DNA of 64,000 nucleotides. Source: Leadbetterella sp964563435 (GTDB lineage Bacteria; Bacteroidota; Bacteroidia; Cytophagales; Spirosomataceae). Where the stretch lies: the NCBI GenBank assembly GCA_964563435.1, contig CAZLXI010000007.1, forward strand, positions 102,194 to 166,193, in the 5' to 3' direction. Shown here piece after piece: positions 51,104 to 60,260 of the stretch. The notes below the pieces were generated by a model, which searched no databases, was not told where the DNA came from, and was given only the letters and a program-made list of their open reading frames with translations. Positions within the stretch are counted from its first letter, which is position 1; each line of letters starts with the position of its first letter. The position numbers and the translations under genes were made by a program.

Positions 51104-53608
51104 ATGAAGATCAGAAATGCTGTTTTATTGGCCATAACAGGCCTGGCCGCGCTATTAAACGGATGCGAAAGGAATGATATTTCTCCGGCCCGGGTTTCGG
51201 CCCTGGACTGTGCCGGAGTTATTTTTTCAACGGAGGCCGGCAGTGGTGCTTCTTATACTGCCACGGCTACACTACCTTATACCGGCGGTAACGGGGCAGC
51301 TTACGAGGAGGGTGAAGCCGTAGCGTCGACCGGTGTTGCAGGTTTAACTGCAACGCTTTCGGCCGGCATACTGGCCGACGGATCCGGAAGCGTTGTTTAT
51401 GTCATTACAGGTATACCTGCCACGGCCGGTACGGCCGTTTTCGAGATCAGTTTTGGTGATCGACCCTGTACCTTATCGCTTCCTGTGAGGGCTTCTGCCG
51501 CCGATATTTCTACGCTTGCCCAGCAAACCGAGGCGGCTGCCGCTACGGAATCTGTGACTTACGCCGGTTCGGTGACTTTGGCGTATACAGGTGGAAACGG
51601 CGCAGATTATGCGGGTTCGACGGCCCTGTCTTCAGGGGTAGAGGGTCTGACGGCCACGCTTACGGCCGGTCAGCTGGCCAACGGCCCGGGTACGCTGACG
51701 TATGCTATTACCGGAACCCCTACTTCTGCCGGCACCGCTACCTTTAACTTTGGCTTCGGTGGCAAAAGCTGCACCGTAACCCTGACCGTGGCCGCCGGTG
51801 AGACGGGAACCGCTAAAGACACCGTCGGTATTGCTTACTCCGGTAACGGCGTTTCGGTAAGCAATGCTTATTCGAATGACGGCGTGGTCATCACCATAAA
51901 CGGAGCCGATGTAACGGTTACCTCGAAAAATACCAGCCGGGAGATCGTTTACCTGCTGTCGGGAACCACCACTAAGGGAAGCTTCAGGCTCTACAGCGAA
52001 TATAAGTTTAACCTCAGCCTGAATAACCTGAACCTGACCAATACTACAGGCCCGGCCATCAACATCCAATCGGGTAAAAAAGCGACCATACATGTATTGG
52101 AAGGCACGAGCAATTCGCTTACGGATGGCGCTACCTATGCTTCCAGTACGGAAGACCAGAAGGGTACGTTTTTCAGCGAGGGTCAGCTGGTCTTTACGGG
52201 GAGCGGTTCGCTGAGTGTTACCGGGAATAACCGGCACGGTATCGTTTCAGATGATTATATCTCCGTTAGCCAGGCCAGCATCAGTGTGAAGGCGGCTGAA
52301 AAAGACGGGATCCATACCAACGACTACTTCATTATGGACAGCGGAACGCTCTCAATAAGCGCTACAGGCGACGGCATTGAAGTGGAAGACGGGTATGTCT
52401 TCATCAAGGGCGGTACCCTGAATGTCACCACCAGCGGAGAAAAGGGCCACGCCATCAAGAGTGAGGGGTATACCACTATCGGCACTTCGGGCACCGTAAC
52501 CCTCACCGTAAGCGGAAGGGGCTCAAAAGCCATAAAAACAGCCGGAAACTTTACGCTGAATTCCGGAACTGTCAAACTCACTGCAAGCGGCCCGGCATTT
52601 TATGAGAGCGCTGAAGCCGATATCACGGCGCCGGCAGGGATCAATTGTGACGGAAACCTGGCCATTAACGGAGGAACGCTTACGGTGACCAGTACGGGTG
52701 CAGGAGCCAAAGGGATAACCGTAGACGGAACCGCCAGCATTAGCGGGGGAAATACCACCATCAGCGCTTCGGGAGTTAAATTTTCTTATTCCAGCACATT
52801 AAGCAGTGAAGCTAAGGGGTTTAAGAGCGACGGTGCGTTTACCATGACCAACGGTGAGCTGAATATTGCGGCTGCAGATGACGGCCTGAAGTCGGAAACC
52901 TCCGTAACGATATCTAACGGTACGCTGAATATCACCCAATCGACCGAAGGGGTGGAAGCGCCCTTCATTACTTTTGAAGGAGGAGTTTCCAGCATCACCT
53001 CTTCTAATGACGGTATTAACGCCACCAAAGGTACCGTCAGCGGCGGAACGGAATCTAACGACGGCAGCCACCTCTACATTAAAGGCGGGATAGTCATCGT
53101 AACGGGGAGCGACGGCATAGACAGCAACGGGAATATCACCATTTCCGGCGGAACCACGGTGGTATGCGGTCCTGCCAGCCGGCCGGAAGAAGGAGTGGAC
53201 TTTAACGGCACTTTCCTGATCAACGGGGGGAATGTGATTATCGCCGGGTCGAATGCCAATATGACCAAAGCCATGGGTACAGGTTCCGGCCAGGTGAGCA
53301 TGTATATCCGGTCAGGTGCTCAGCTTGCCGCTTCTTCCCTCCTGCATATTGAAAATGCCTCGGGAACGGAGATGGTCACTTTTAAACCCAAAAATACCGT
53401 TTATTACTTCCATTTCTCCAATGCTTCCCTGGCAAAAAACACGCAGTATAAGGTGTATTTCGGCGGGTCATACAGCGGCGGCGGCTTTGTGGGCGGCTCG
53501 TCGGGTTGGGGAATGTACAGCGGCGGAACTTACTCTGCCACGGGTGCCACTTTGAAGTCGACGGTCACCACTTCGGCATCGGCTACGGTCAATACAGTGT
53601 CGTTTTAG
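51104..53608 (+). CDS. Beta-helix carbohydrate-binding-type lipoprotein with two Ig-like repeats
   Basis: A large surface lipoprotein of 834 residues (lipobox LNGC, Cys21). Residues about 40-135 and 145-230 are two copies of a module with the pattern YTGGNGA.Y..., GLTATLSAG, and ending in C.L.L/V. From about 240 the chain turns into many short beta-strand repeats with Thr/Ser/Gly-rich turns (GTLNVTTSGEKGHAIKSEG, GTVKLTASG), consistent with a right-handed beta-helix like the carbohydrate-binding domain first seen in Cthe_2159. The end is Ser/Gly/Tyr-rich. It probably binds polysaccharide or calcium at the surface. Confidence 0.8.
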   Translation: MKIRNAVLLAITGLAALLNGCERNDISPARVSALDCAGVIFSTEAGSGASYTATATLPYTGGNGAAYEEGEAVASTGVAGLTATLSAGILADGSGSVVYVITGIPATAGTAVFEISFGDRPCTLSLPVRASAADISTLAQQTEAAAATESVTYAGSVTLAYTGGNGADYAGSTALSSGVEGLTATLTAGQLANGPGTLTYAITGTPTSAGTATFNFGFGGKSCTVTLTVAAGETGTAKDTVGIAYSGNGVSVSNAYSNDGVVITINGADVTVTSKNTSREIVYLLSGTTTKGSFRLYSEYKFNLSLNNLNLTNTTGPAINIQSGKKATIHVLEGTSNSLTDGATYASSTEDQKGTFFSEGQLVFTGSGSLSVTGNNRHGIVSDDYISVSQASISVKAAEKDGIHTNDYFIMDSGTLSISATGDGIEVEDGYVFIKGGTLNVTTSGEKGHAIKSEGYTTIGTSGTVTLTVSGRGSKAIKTAGNFTLNSGTVKLTASGPAFYESAEADITAPAGINCDGNLAINGGTLTVTSTGAGAKGITVDGTASISGGNTTISASGVKFSYSSTLSSEAKGFKSDGAFTMTNGELNIAAADDGLKSETSVTISNGTLNITQSTEGVEAPFITFEGGVSSITSSNDGINATKGTVSGGTESNDGSHLYIKGGIVIVTGSDGIDSNGNITISGGTTVVCGPASRPEEGVDFNGTFLINGGNVIIAGSNANMTKAMGTGSGQVSMYIRSGAQLAASSLLHIENASGTEMVTFKPKNTVYYFHFSNASLAKNTQYKVYFGGSYSGGGFVGGSSGWGMYSGGTYSATGATLKSTVTTSASATVNTVSF

Positions 53609-53629
53609 GTAGGTGTGAGCTTTCAGCTG

Positions 53630-53640
53630 TTAGAAGTTAG
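53630..53640. repeat. TTAGAAGTTAG motif, copy 2
   Basis: Lies 22 bases after the lipoprotein stop and is followed by AGCTGTCAGAC, an inverse of the GTCTGACA found by copy 1. Confidence 0.5.
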
Positions 53641-53715
53641 CTGTCAGACGCACCAAACGGAACACCATCCGCCACACGGCTCAAAGCTCACAGCTAAACT
53701 TTTATACACGCACGA

Positions 53716-53755
53716 AAACAGGCAGGAAATGAAAGTTTTCTGCCTGTTTCATTTT
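53716..53755 (+). terminator. Terminator after the beta-helix lipoprotein gene
   Basis: Stem AAACAGGCAG (53716-53725) and CTGCCTGTTT (53740-53749), then CATTTTAT. Confidence 0.75.
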
Positions 53756-53778
53756 ATCTTGCGGAAAACTCAATATCC

Positions 53779-54291
53779 ATGGCCCTTATTCTTCCTGTTT
53801 TAGATAATAGCCCTGTATACGGCGATAACTGCTGGTTTGCCCCCAATGCCACACTGGTGGGAGATATTGTAATGGGCGATGACTGCACCGTATGGTTTAA
53901 TGCCGTGGTGCGGGGCGATGTAAACAGCATCGTGATCGGAAACCGGGTGAATATCCAGGACGGTGCGGTGATCCATTGTACGTATAAAAAGACCCGTACC
54001 CTGATCGGGAATCATGTGAGCATTGCGCATAACGCGATTGTTCACGGCTGTGTGATCGAAGATGAGGTGCTGGTAGGCATGGGCGCCATTATTATGGACG
54101 GCGCCGTAATCGGGAAGAATGCCATTATCGGGGCGGGGGCCATCGTGACACAGAATACGGTAGTGCCTCCGGGAACCGTGTGGGCCGGAAACCCGGCCAG
54201 ATATATCAAAGATGTAAGTCCTGAATTAGGGGAAGTATTTATGCGTACGGCCAATAATTACGTGATGTATTCGGAATGGTTTAAGGAGTAG
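53779..54291 (+). CDS. Gamma carbonic anhydrase family protein
   Basis: Left-handed beta-helix trimer of 170 residues. Hexapeptide turns run through the whole chain (GDNCWFAPNATLVGDIVMGD, NRVNIQDGAVIHC). The metal-binding histidines are IHC (His66), SIAHNAIVHGC (His83, His88), as in YrdA/CaiE-type proteins. Such proteins may hydrate CO2 or act as acyltransferase relatives; activity of single members is often unproven. Convergent with the carboxypeptidase-like gene, 18 bases apart. Confidence 0.92.
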   Translation: MALILPVLDNSPVYGDNCWFAPNATLVGDIVMGDDCTVWFNAVVRGDVNSIVIGNRVNIQDGAVIHCTYKKTRTLIGNHVSIAHNAIVHGCVIEDEVLVGMGAIIMDGAVIGKNAIIGAGAIVTQNTVVPPGTVWAGNPARYIKDVSPELGEVFMRTANNYVMYSEWFKE

Positions 54292-54309
54292 GCTGGCGCA
54301 GGGGGTGCG

Positions 54310-55026
54310 TTATTTATCGTCTTTGGTACCCGCCCGGAAGATCTCACTCCGGGTATCTCTTTCCTGAGGAGCTCCGGTATTGCCGCTGTTAAGCCCTCTC
54401 AGAAGTCCCCCGCTCTTGACAGAGCGGATAAAATTGAGCCAGCTCCCTGCGTTCATGAGGGGGTTCATGGTGGTCATTTTCTGGCTGTGGAGGTGGTTAA
54501 GCTGCAGATCGAGGGCGTAGCGGTAGTTACCCATGGCATTCATGGGAGCGGCCATGGCAATGGAACGCAGCGTTGCACCGCCCAGGTTTTTCTCAATGAT
54601 TCGCCGTTCCTCCTCGTTAGGCGCATCCATACTCAGGAAGGCCATTTTGAATTCTTCTTCGGTACGGAACGGATACACCTTCACTTCTTTGAGCCATTTA
54701 CTCTCAATAGTGAGCTCCACCACAGCCGAATAGGTCAATCCCGTGTTTTTGGGAAAGATGAAATATTGGGGCTTAAAGCCCAGAAAGGAGAATACAATGG
54801 AATCACCGGGAAATACATCCAGGATAAAATACCCCTTGGCATTGGTTTGTACGCCCCTTCCTGCGCGGTGATTGATCACATAAGCGCCTACCATGGGTTC
54901 ATCGGTGCTAGCGTCAATAACAAACCCCGAAAAGGTAATGAATTTCTGTTCTCCCTGCGCTTTAGCATCTAAGGTCAGGGCAGTTAAGCCAAGAAGGACA
55001 ATCAGGGTTGTTATAAGGGATCTCAA
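54310..55026 (-). CDS. CarboxypepD_reg-like domain protein
   Basis: Exported protein of 238 residues (signal peptide SLITTLIVLLGLTALTLDAKA). The N-terminal part after the signal is a transthyretin-like CarboxypepD_reg domain (ITFSGFVIDASTDEPMVGAY, then GYFILDVFPGDSIVFSFLGF), the same as in TonB-dependent receptors, but no barrel follows. The C-terminal half is helical and ends in a polar tail. Its start overlaps the end of cdsA by four bases. Likely an envelope accessory protein; function unknown. Confidence 0.82.
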   Translation of the reverse strand: MRSLITTLIVLLGLTALTLDAKAQGEQKFITFSGFVIDASTDEPMVGAYVINHRAGRGVQTNAKGYFILDVFPGDSIVFSFLGFKPQYFIFPKNTGLTYSAVVELTIESKWLKEVKVYPFRTEEEFKMAFLSMDAPNEEERRIIEKNLGGATLRSIAMAAPMNAMGNYRYALDLQLNHLHSQKMTTMNPLMNAGSWLNFIRSVKSGGLLRGLNSGNTGAPQERDTRSEIFRAGTKDDK

Positions 55027-55862
55027 AACAGCTTCTCAAAAATTTTGATAAAGGTAACGATAAATGGCATAGATAACAAAAGTCCGTCGAACCTGTCGAG
55101 AAACCCCCCGTGGCCGGGAATGATGCTCCCTGAATCTTTTATTTCTATGCTTCTTTTAAACAGGGACTCCACCAGGTCGCCCAGGGTGCCGGCTATAACG
55201 ATGATGCCGGCAATGCCCAGCCATTCCTCCATGCGGAGACTTTCGGTATATTTCCAATATAAAAACGCTGTCAGCAGGGCGATTATTGCTCCGCCGAAAA
55301 AGCCCTCCCAGGTCTTCTTGGGCGAGATCCGTTCAAACAGCTTTCTGCGGCCGAAGTATTTCCCCGAAAAATACGCGCCCGTGTCAAAGCTCCACAGGAT
55401 CAGCAGGGTACCGAGAGGCAGAAAAGGCAGGAAGTTCCCTCTCCAGAACGTCATCTCTATCAGCAGGGCAAAGGGCAGCGCCACGTAGATGATGCCCAGG
55501 TAGGTATAGCCCAGGTTGACAAAGGGGTGTTTGTCCTGCTTTCTGTACAGCTTAATGAAAAAGGGCAGGGTAAGAAAGGGCACCACCACGTAATAGAACT
55601 CCTGTATGACCGTGTAGGTTTCGATCAGGTAGGTCATGGTGACGATAAGGAGCCCGCAGAAGGTGCCGAAGCTCTTCAGGGGCAGGCTTCCCTGTCGCAT
55701 GATGAGCGTGTAAAACTCATACTGGGTAAGTGCCGTAAGTGCAATCACCAGGAACAGGAAAGATAAAGGGTGATAAAAAATCAGGAATATGATCAGCGGT
55801 GCACCTATCAGTGCGGCAATCACCCGCTGTGTCAGATTCGATCGGTTTCTAAGGTTCTTCAT
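55023..55862 (-). CDS. cdsA: Phosphatidate cytidylyltransferase
   Basis: Inner-membrane enzyme that makes CDP-diacylglycerol from phosphatidate and CTP, the branch point of phospholipid synthesis. The 279-residue protein has about eight TM helices, SPKKTWEGFFGGAI and the CdsA signature SIEIKDSGSIIPGHGGFLDR (about 247-266) with DGLL. It overlaps the DUF2007 gene upstream by 14 bases and the following gene by four, so all share one mRNA. Confidence 0.96.
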   Translation of the reverse strand: MKNLRNRSNLTQRVIAALIGAPLIIFLIFYHPLSFLFLVIALTALTQYEFYTLIMRQGSLPLKSFGTFCGLLIVTMTYLIETYTVIQEFYYVVVPFLTLPFFIKLYRKQDKHPFVNLGYTYLGIIYVALPFALLIEMTFWRGNFLPFLPLGTLLILWSFDTGAYFSGKYFGRRKLFERISPKKTWEGFFGGAIIALLTAFLYWKYTESLRMEEWLGIAGIIVIAGTLGDLVESLFKRSIEIKDSGSIIPGHGGFLDRFDGLLLSMPFIVTFIKIFEKLF

Positions 55863-56064
55863 CCAGGTTAAGTGCTTCGATATATTTCTTTGCGGTTTCG
55901 GACTGGTCCTCCGGTACGTTGATCGCCACCGGACCTACCATGGGAAAGTTACCGTCAATTTTGTCGAGGATGACGGCGTTAATTCCCTGAAGGATCAGTT
56001 CATTTTTAATGAGTTCGGTCCTGATCCTGTCCTTTGAAGTGTAAACGGTTATCCAATTTGCCAT
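55849..56064 (-). CDS. DUF2007 domain protein
   Basis: A 71-residue acidic protein with the DUF2007 pattern: WITVYTSKDRIRTELIKNEL, then GINAVILDKID and a GPVAINVPEDQSETAKKYIE end. These are putative signal-transducing or ligand-binding folds of the ferredoxin-like type; no role is known. It sits between gldD (one base away) and cdsA (overlap). Confidence 0.88.
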   Translation of the reverse strand: MANWITVYTSKDRIRTELIKNELILQGINAVILDKIDGNFPMVGPVAINVPEDQSETAKKYIEALNLDEEP

Positions 56065-56065
56065 T

Positions 56066-56650
56066 TTATTTCCAGGTTAAGGTTTCCAAAATATGCCGGG
56101 CGTCTGCTTTAAGATAATCCACCACCGGTTTCAGGGAGTCGTTTAAAGTGGCATTCCCCAGGTAGATGGCCCCCCTCAGGTAATGCCGTGAGGTGTCTGT
56201 GATGTAAAACTGGAAATGACTGGGTACCTCGCCTTCGATCTCTATCGCTACGACCTTCCTGCCGTTTTTGAGGGTGAGGATCTCTTCTTTCTGGGAAAGG
56301 GCCCTGATCTGGTGCTTGGAGGCCAGCTTGTAGGCATCCATCACATGCTCATCCAGTTTCCGGAGGTAGCCGTTCAGCGGTTTGTAGGTAAACTGGATCA
56401 TGGCATTGAGGTCGGGATATTTTACCAGGATCCAGTAGGGTTCGGCATCAGCCGAGCGGTCCGGAACCACCTCTGCGGCTTCGGAGTACTCAAAAGCATA
56501 CGGATAGTTTCCTTCCAGCGGCCGGTACCGGTGTTCCGGCAGGTCGATCCGGGCAAAGCCCTTCGGCTTCTGGTAGTATACCTGCTCCTCCTGAAATGTT
56601 CCGCAGGAGAACAGGGCGACTGCCGGGAAAAGAAAGATCCATTGTTTCAT
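56066..56650 (-). CDS. gldD: Gliding motility lipoprotein GldD
   Basis: Lipoprotein needed for gliding and type IX secretion in Flavobacterium. From the start at 56650 the 194-residue protein has a lipobox (ALFSC, Cys16) followed by the GldD block YYQKPKGFARIDLPEHRYRPL (two parts, about 26-46), NYPYAFEYSEAAEVV and ATLNDSLKPVVDYLKADARHI at the end. A longer frame extends 29 codons upstream without a signal. It is the first gene of a gldD-DUF2007-cdsA-CarboxypepD_reg operon; gldE is not beside it. Confidence 0.92.
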   Translation of the reverse strand: MKQWIFLFPAVALFSCGTFQEEQVYYQKPKGFARIDLPEHRYRPLEGNYPYAFEYSEAAEVVPDRSADAEPYWILVKYPDLNAMIQFTYKPLNGYLRKLDEHVMDAYKLASKHQIRALSQKEEILTLKNGRKVVAIEIEGEVPSHFQFYITDTSRHYLRGAIYLGNATLNDSLKPVVDYLKADARHILETLTWK

Positions 56651-56760
56651 TCCGACAAATATAGAGGTTTTTGGTTCAATTGCATTATATCGTAAAAGGA
56701 GATGAAGCAAAGATGGGCCTTCTGTACCTGTGCTCATGGATTTCTGTGTAATTTTACGCT

Positions 56761-58623
56761 ATGAATTATTTGTCGGTAGAAAATTTGGGCCGGAACCTGG
56801 GCGAAAGGTGGCTTTTCAGGGATCTGACCTTTGGAATATTGCAGGGGGAGAAAGTGGCGCTGATCGGGAGTAACGGAAGCGGGAAGTCGTCTCTGATGGA
56901 TGTGCTGGCCGGCAGGGCTCCTGCCGATGAAGGCGTGGTCAGCGTACGAAAGGAGATCAGGGTGGGGTATCTGCATCAGAACCCTGACTTTAACGATGCC
57001 CATACGGTGCTGGAAGTACTCTTTTCATCGGAGAATGAGATCACCCGGGCCATCCGGGAATATGAAAAAGCCACCGATGCCGGAAACAGCGCTGACATTA
57101 CCCATTATGCTGAAGTATTGACCCGACTGAACGGCTGGGACTATGAGGCAAAGGTGAAGCAGATCCTGGGCAAGCTGGGCATTCACGATCTGGATAAGCT
57201 GATAGGGGAGCTGTCGGGCGGGCAGAAAAAGCGGGTATTCCTGGCGCGGGTGCTGATCGAGGAACCCGACTTCCTGATCCTGGATGAGCCTACCAACCAC
57301 CTCGACCTCGACACGATAGAATGGCTCGAAGGCTACCTTTCGGCCAGTACGATGACCCTATTCCTGGTGACCCACGACCGGTATTTCCTGGATAAGGTGA
57401 GTAACCGGATCATGGAGCTGAATAACTCCAGAATATACAAGTATCACGGAAATTATGCCTATTTCCTGGAAAAGAAGGCGGAGCGGGAAGAGATAGAAGC
57501 CACCGTGCTGGAAAAGGACCGCAACCTGCTGCGGAAAGAGCTGGAATGGATGCGCCGGCAGCCTAAGGCACGTACCCACAAAGCCACTTACCGGGAAAAT
57601 GCTTTTTACGAATTAAAAGAAAGGACCGCAGGAAAAAGGAATGAAGATAAGCTGGAACTCAGCATGAAAACCGAGCGTATCGGCAACAAGATCATGGAGA
57701 TTCAGCATGTGAGCAAGGGGTATAACGGGACTACGCTCATCAGTGAGTTCAGTTATACGTTCAAGCGGGGCGACCGCATAGGGATCGTGGGGAAGAACGG
57801 GATGGGAAAATCCACACTTCTGAGCCTGATCACGGAGGAGATCAAACCGGATATGGGCAAGATCGTGAAGGGGGAGACCATTAAGATCGGGTATTATAAA
57901 CAGGACGGCCTGGTGTATGAGCCGGACCAGAAGGTGATAGAAAATGTGCGGGAAATAGCCGACTACATCAAAATGGCAGATGGCAGGGAAATCAGTGTTT
58001 CAGCATTTCTGACACTTTTTTTGTTCCCCCCCGCAGTACAGTACAGCCCGATCGCCAAACTTTCGGGAGGGGAAAAGCGAAGGCTGCAGTTACTGAAAGT
58101 GCTGGTTGAAAATCCCAACTTCCTGATCCTGGATGAGCCCACCAATGACCTGGATATTGCCACACTCAATGTGCTGGAGGAGTTTTTAATGGGTTATTCG
58201 GGATGTTTGCTGGTGGTATCGCATGACCGTTATTTCCTGGACCGGCTGGTAGACCACACCTTTGCGTTTGAGGGGAATGGCTATATTAAAGATTTCCCGG
58301 GTAATTATACCGATTACCGGAACTGGGCCGACGAGCAGCTTAAAGAGCAGCGAAGGGAAGAAAAGCCGAAGCCGGAAACGCCCCGTGTGGTGGCGCAGGA
58401 ACAGCCCAAAAAGAAGCTGAGCTTTAAGGAGAAGCAGGAATTTGAGGCACTGGAAAGGGATATTCCGAAACTGGAAGCCGAGAAAAGTGAACTTTCTGAA
58501 AAACTTTCCGGCGGAACCGGGGATTTTGAGGAAATATCCAGGATTTCGGCGCGGCTGGAAGAAGTGGTGGCGGAGCTGGAGGAAAAGGAGCTGCGGTGGC
58601 TGGAGCTGAGTGAGTTTATGTGA
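56761..58623 (+). CDS. ABC-F family ATPase (Uup-like)
   Basis: Soluble twin-ATPase of 620 residues with no membrane part; the ABC-F class acts on ribosomes. The first domain has GSNGSGKSSLMDVLAG, LSGGQKKRVFLARVL and LILDEPTNHLD; the second has GKNGMGKSTLLSLI, LSGGEKRRLQLLKVL and LILDEPTNDLD. A C-terminal charged coiled coil (about 560-620, DIPKLEAEKSELSEKLSGG) matches Uup, which binds DNA or ribosome. It stands divergent from gldD. Confidence 0.93.
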   Translation: MNYLSVENLGRNLGERWLFRDLTFGILQGEKVALIGSNGSGKSSLMDVLAGRAPADEGVVSVRKEIRVGYLHQNPDFNDAHTVLEVLFSSENEITRAIREYEKATDAGNSADITHYAEVLTRLNGWDYEAKVKQILGKLGIHDLDKLIGELSGGQKKRVFLARVLIEEPDFLILDEPTNHLDLDTIEWLEGYLSASTMTLFLVTHDRYFLDKVSNRIMELNNSRIYKYHGNYAYFLEKKAEREEIEATVLEKDRNLLRKELEWMRRQPKARTHKATYRENAFYELKERTAGKRNEDKLELSMKTERIGNKIMEIQHVSKGYNGTTLISEFSYTFKRGDRIGIVGKNGMGKSTLLSLITEEIKPDMGKIVKGETIKIGYYKQDGLVYEPDQKVIENVREIADYIKMADGREISVSAFLTLFLFPPAVQYSPIAKLSGGEKRRLQLLKVLVENPNFLILDEPTNDLDIATLNVLEEFLMGYSGCLLVVSHDRYFLDRLVDHTFAFEGNGYIKDFPGNYTDYRNWADEQLKEQRREEKPKPETPRVVAQEQPKKKLSFKEKQEFEALERDIPKLEAEKSELSEKLSGGTGDFEEISRISARLEEVVAELEEKELRWLELSEFM

Positions 58624-58749
58624 TTTAATTATGAGGCAAGTGAAAAGTTCGATTGTACTTAACCCACCCCAAATATACCCATTCCAATAAGTTATAGCTG
58701 AAAAGGCTGAATTCTTCACTTTAATGTATTCAGCTCATTTCGGGCGGCG

Positions 58750-58757
58750 TAACTTTG
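58750..58757 (+). promoter_or_regulatory. -7 box for the MFS gene
   Basis: TAACTTTG fits TAnnTTTG and lies 21 bases before the ATG at 58778. It sits inside the frame of the earlier ATG (58724), which argues for the later start. Confidence 0.5.
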
Positions 58758-58777
58758 TGCCGTATTATGAAAAAGCT

Positions 58778-59971
58778 ATGAAAAAGAGTTTAATACCCCT
58801 TGCTTTTGGTTCTTTTGCGATCGGTATGACGGAGTTCACCATGATGGGTATCCTCCCCGATATTGCAAAAGACCTTTCCATTGAAATTCCTACGGCCGGC
58901 CACCTGATTGCCATTTATGCGCTGGGTGTAGTGATCGGGGCCCCCATACTGGTGCTGTTCAGCACGAAATACCCGCCCAAAAAGGTTTTGTTATTCCTGA
59001 TGTTCCTGTTCCTGGTGTTTAACGGGCTGTTTACCGTGGCACCGGAGTATTATACGCTGATGATCACTCGTTTCCTGTCGGGATTACCCCACGGCGCATT
59101 TTTCGGCGTGGGCTCAGTGGTGGCCACCCGCCTGGCCGACCGGGGCAAGGAAGCGCAGTCTATAGCGGTTATGTTTACCGGCATGACGGTGGCAAACCTG
59201 CTGGGTGTACCCGTCGGAACGTATATAGGCCATGAGTATTCCTGGAGAGTAACCTATCTTTTTGTAAGCCTGTGCGGTGCGGCTACCATGCTGGCCATTT
59301 ATTTCTGGCTCCCCGCTCTGAAATCCCATTTCAGCGGGAATGTCTTCCGGCAGCTGGATTATTTCCGGTCGCCGCTGGCCTGGATACTGATCGCTATGAT
59401 CTCCATCGGTACGGGCGGTCTTTTTGCCTGGATGAGCTATATCGCTCCGCTGATGACCGAGGTAGCAGGCCTTCGGGCCGGTGAAGTGCCGTTTATTATG
59501 GTGCTGGTAGGGCTGGGTATGGTATTCGGCAACCTGCTGGGTGGAAAGCTGGCCGATAACACTACGCCCATCAAGGCGTCTATTCTCTGCTTTCTGGCAA
59601 TGGCCGTTTGCCTGATCCTGGTGTATTTTACCATCGATATTCCCGGGATGGCGTATTTCTGGGCCTTCACTACAGGCATGATCTCGTTTACGCTGGGTTC
59701 GCCCCTGCAAATGGTGCTGATCAACTCGGCCAAAGGATACGAGACCATAGCAGCGGCGGGAGGCCAGGCCAGTTTTAACCTGGGAAATACCTTCGGGGCG
59801 TATTTCGGCGGCCTGCCGATCGTGTACGGGTTTGCCTATAATTCACCGCTGCTGGTAGGTGTGGCCATGGCGTTGGGCGGGGTGCTCATCGCTACGTACG
59901 TTTCGGTGAATAAACTGCTTGTCAAAGAACAGGGGGTACGGGTAGAGGAGAGCGAGATATGCCACGCGTAG
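58778..59971 (+). CDS. MFS transporter, AraJ/DHA1-type
   Basis: Inner-membrane exporter of 397 residues with 12 predicted helices. It opens FGSFAIGMTEFTMMGILPDI, the DHA1/AraJ-type N-terminus, and has GLPHGAFFGVGSVVATRLA in TM4 and GKLADNTTPIKASIL in the central loop. The canonical motif A in the first half reads STKYPPKKVLLFL. Relatives move sugars, nucleosides or drugs. It is a stand-alone gene; the substrate is not known. Start chosen from the promoter and the family N-terminus. Confidence 0.88.
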   Translation: MKKSLIPLAFGSFAIGMTEFTMMGILPDIAKDLSIEIPTAGHLIAIYALGVVIGAPILVLFSTKYPPKKVLLFLMFLFLVFNGLFTVAPEYYTLMITRFLSGLPHGAFFGVGSVVATRLADRGKEAQSIAVMFTGMTVANLLGVPVGTYIGHEYSWRVTYLFVSLCGAATMLAIYFWLPALKSHFSGNVFRQLDYFRSPLAWILIAMISIGTGGLFAWMSYIAPLMTEVAGLRAGEVPFIMVLVGLGMVFGNLLGGKLADNTTPIKASILCFLAMAVCLILVYFTIDIPGMAYFWAFTTGMISFTLGSPLQMVLINSAKGYETIAAAGGQASFNLGNTFGAYFGGLPIVYGFAYNSPLLVGVAMALGGVLIATYVSVNKLLVKEQGVRVEESEICHA

Positions 59972-59973
59972 CT

Positions 59974-59984
59974 TTAGAAGTTAG
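59974..59984. repeat. TTAGAAGTTAG motif, copy 3
   Basis: Two bases after the MFS stop; then AGCTGTCAGACAGCT, an inverted repeat that shares TGTCAGAC with copy 2. Confidence 0.5.
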
Positions 59985-60076
59985 CAATTAGTTTTTTTTA
60001 ATCAGCTGTCAGACAGCTAACCCCCGATTTAATATCTAATTACCGGCCATCCTGCCTGCAATTTTTATCCTCCTAC

Positions 60077-60106
60077 TTGTACTTTCCCGTTTTCATACTA
60101 TTTTTG
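60077..60106 (+). promoter_or_regulatory. Bacteroidota-type promoter of the riboswitch-metX unit
   Basis: TTG (60077-60079), 19 bases, TATTTTTG (60099-60106), about 27 bases before the riboswitch P1 stem. Confidence 0.65.
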
Positions 60107-60132
60107 CGGTATCAATATATTCCTTCCGGTGA

Positions 60133-60260
60133 ATTATTGATTTATAAAGATGGGCGGAGAGAATAGGCTCTGTGAAACCCGGGCAACCAAACGGCCTTCC
60201 GTAAAGGTGCCAATACCTACCTGTCAGGCGCAGAGCCGGCAGGAATTATAAACCAATAAT
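60133..60260 (+). promoter_or_regulatory. SAM-I (S-box) riboswitch
   Basis: mRNA leader that binds S-adenosylmethionine and controls metX. The conserved core is visible: GATGGGCGGAGAG, then GAAACCCGGGCAACC and AAGGTGCCAATACCTAC, followed by CAGAGCCGGCAGG. The P1 stem pairs 60133-60147 with 60246-60260 over 15 positions with one mismatch. It lies in the metX leader, the expected place. No strong terminator hairpin is seen after it, so control may be at translation. Confidence 0.85.
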
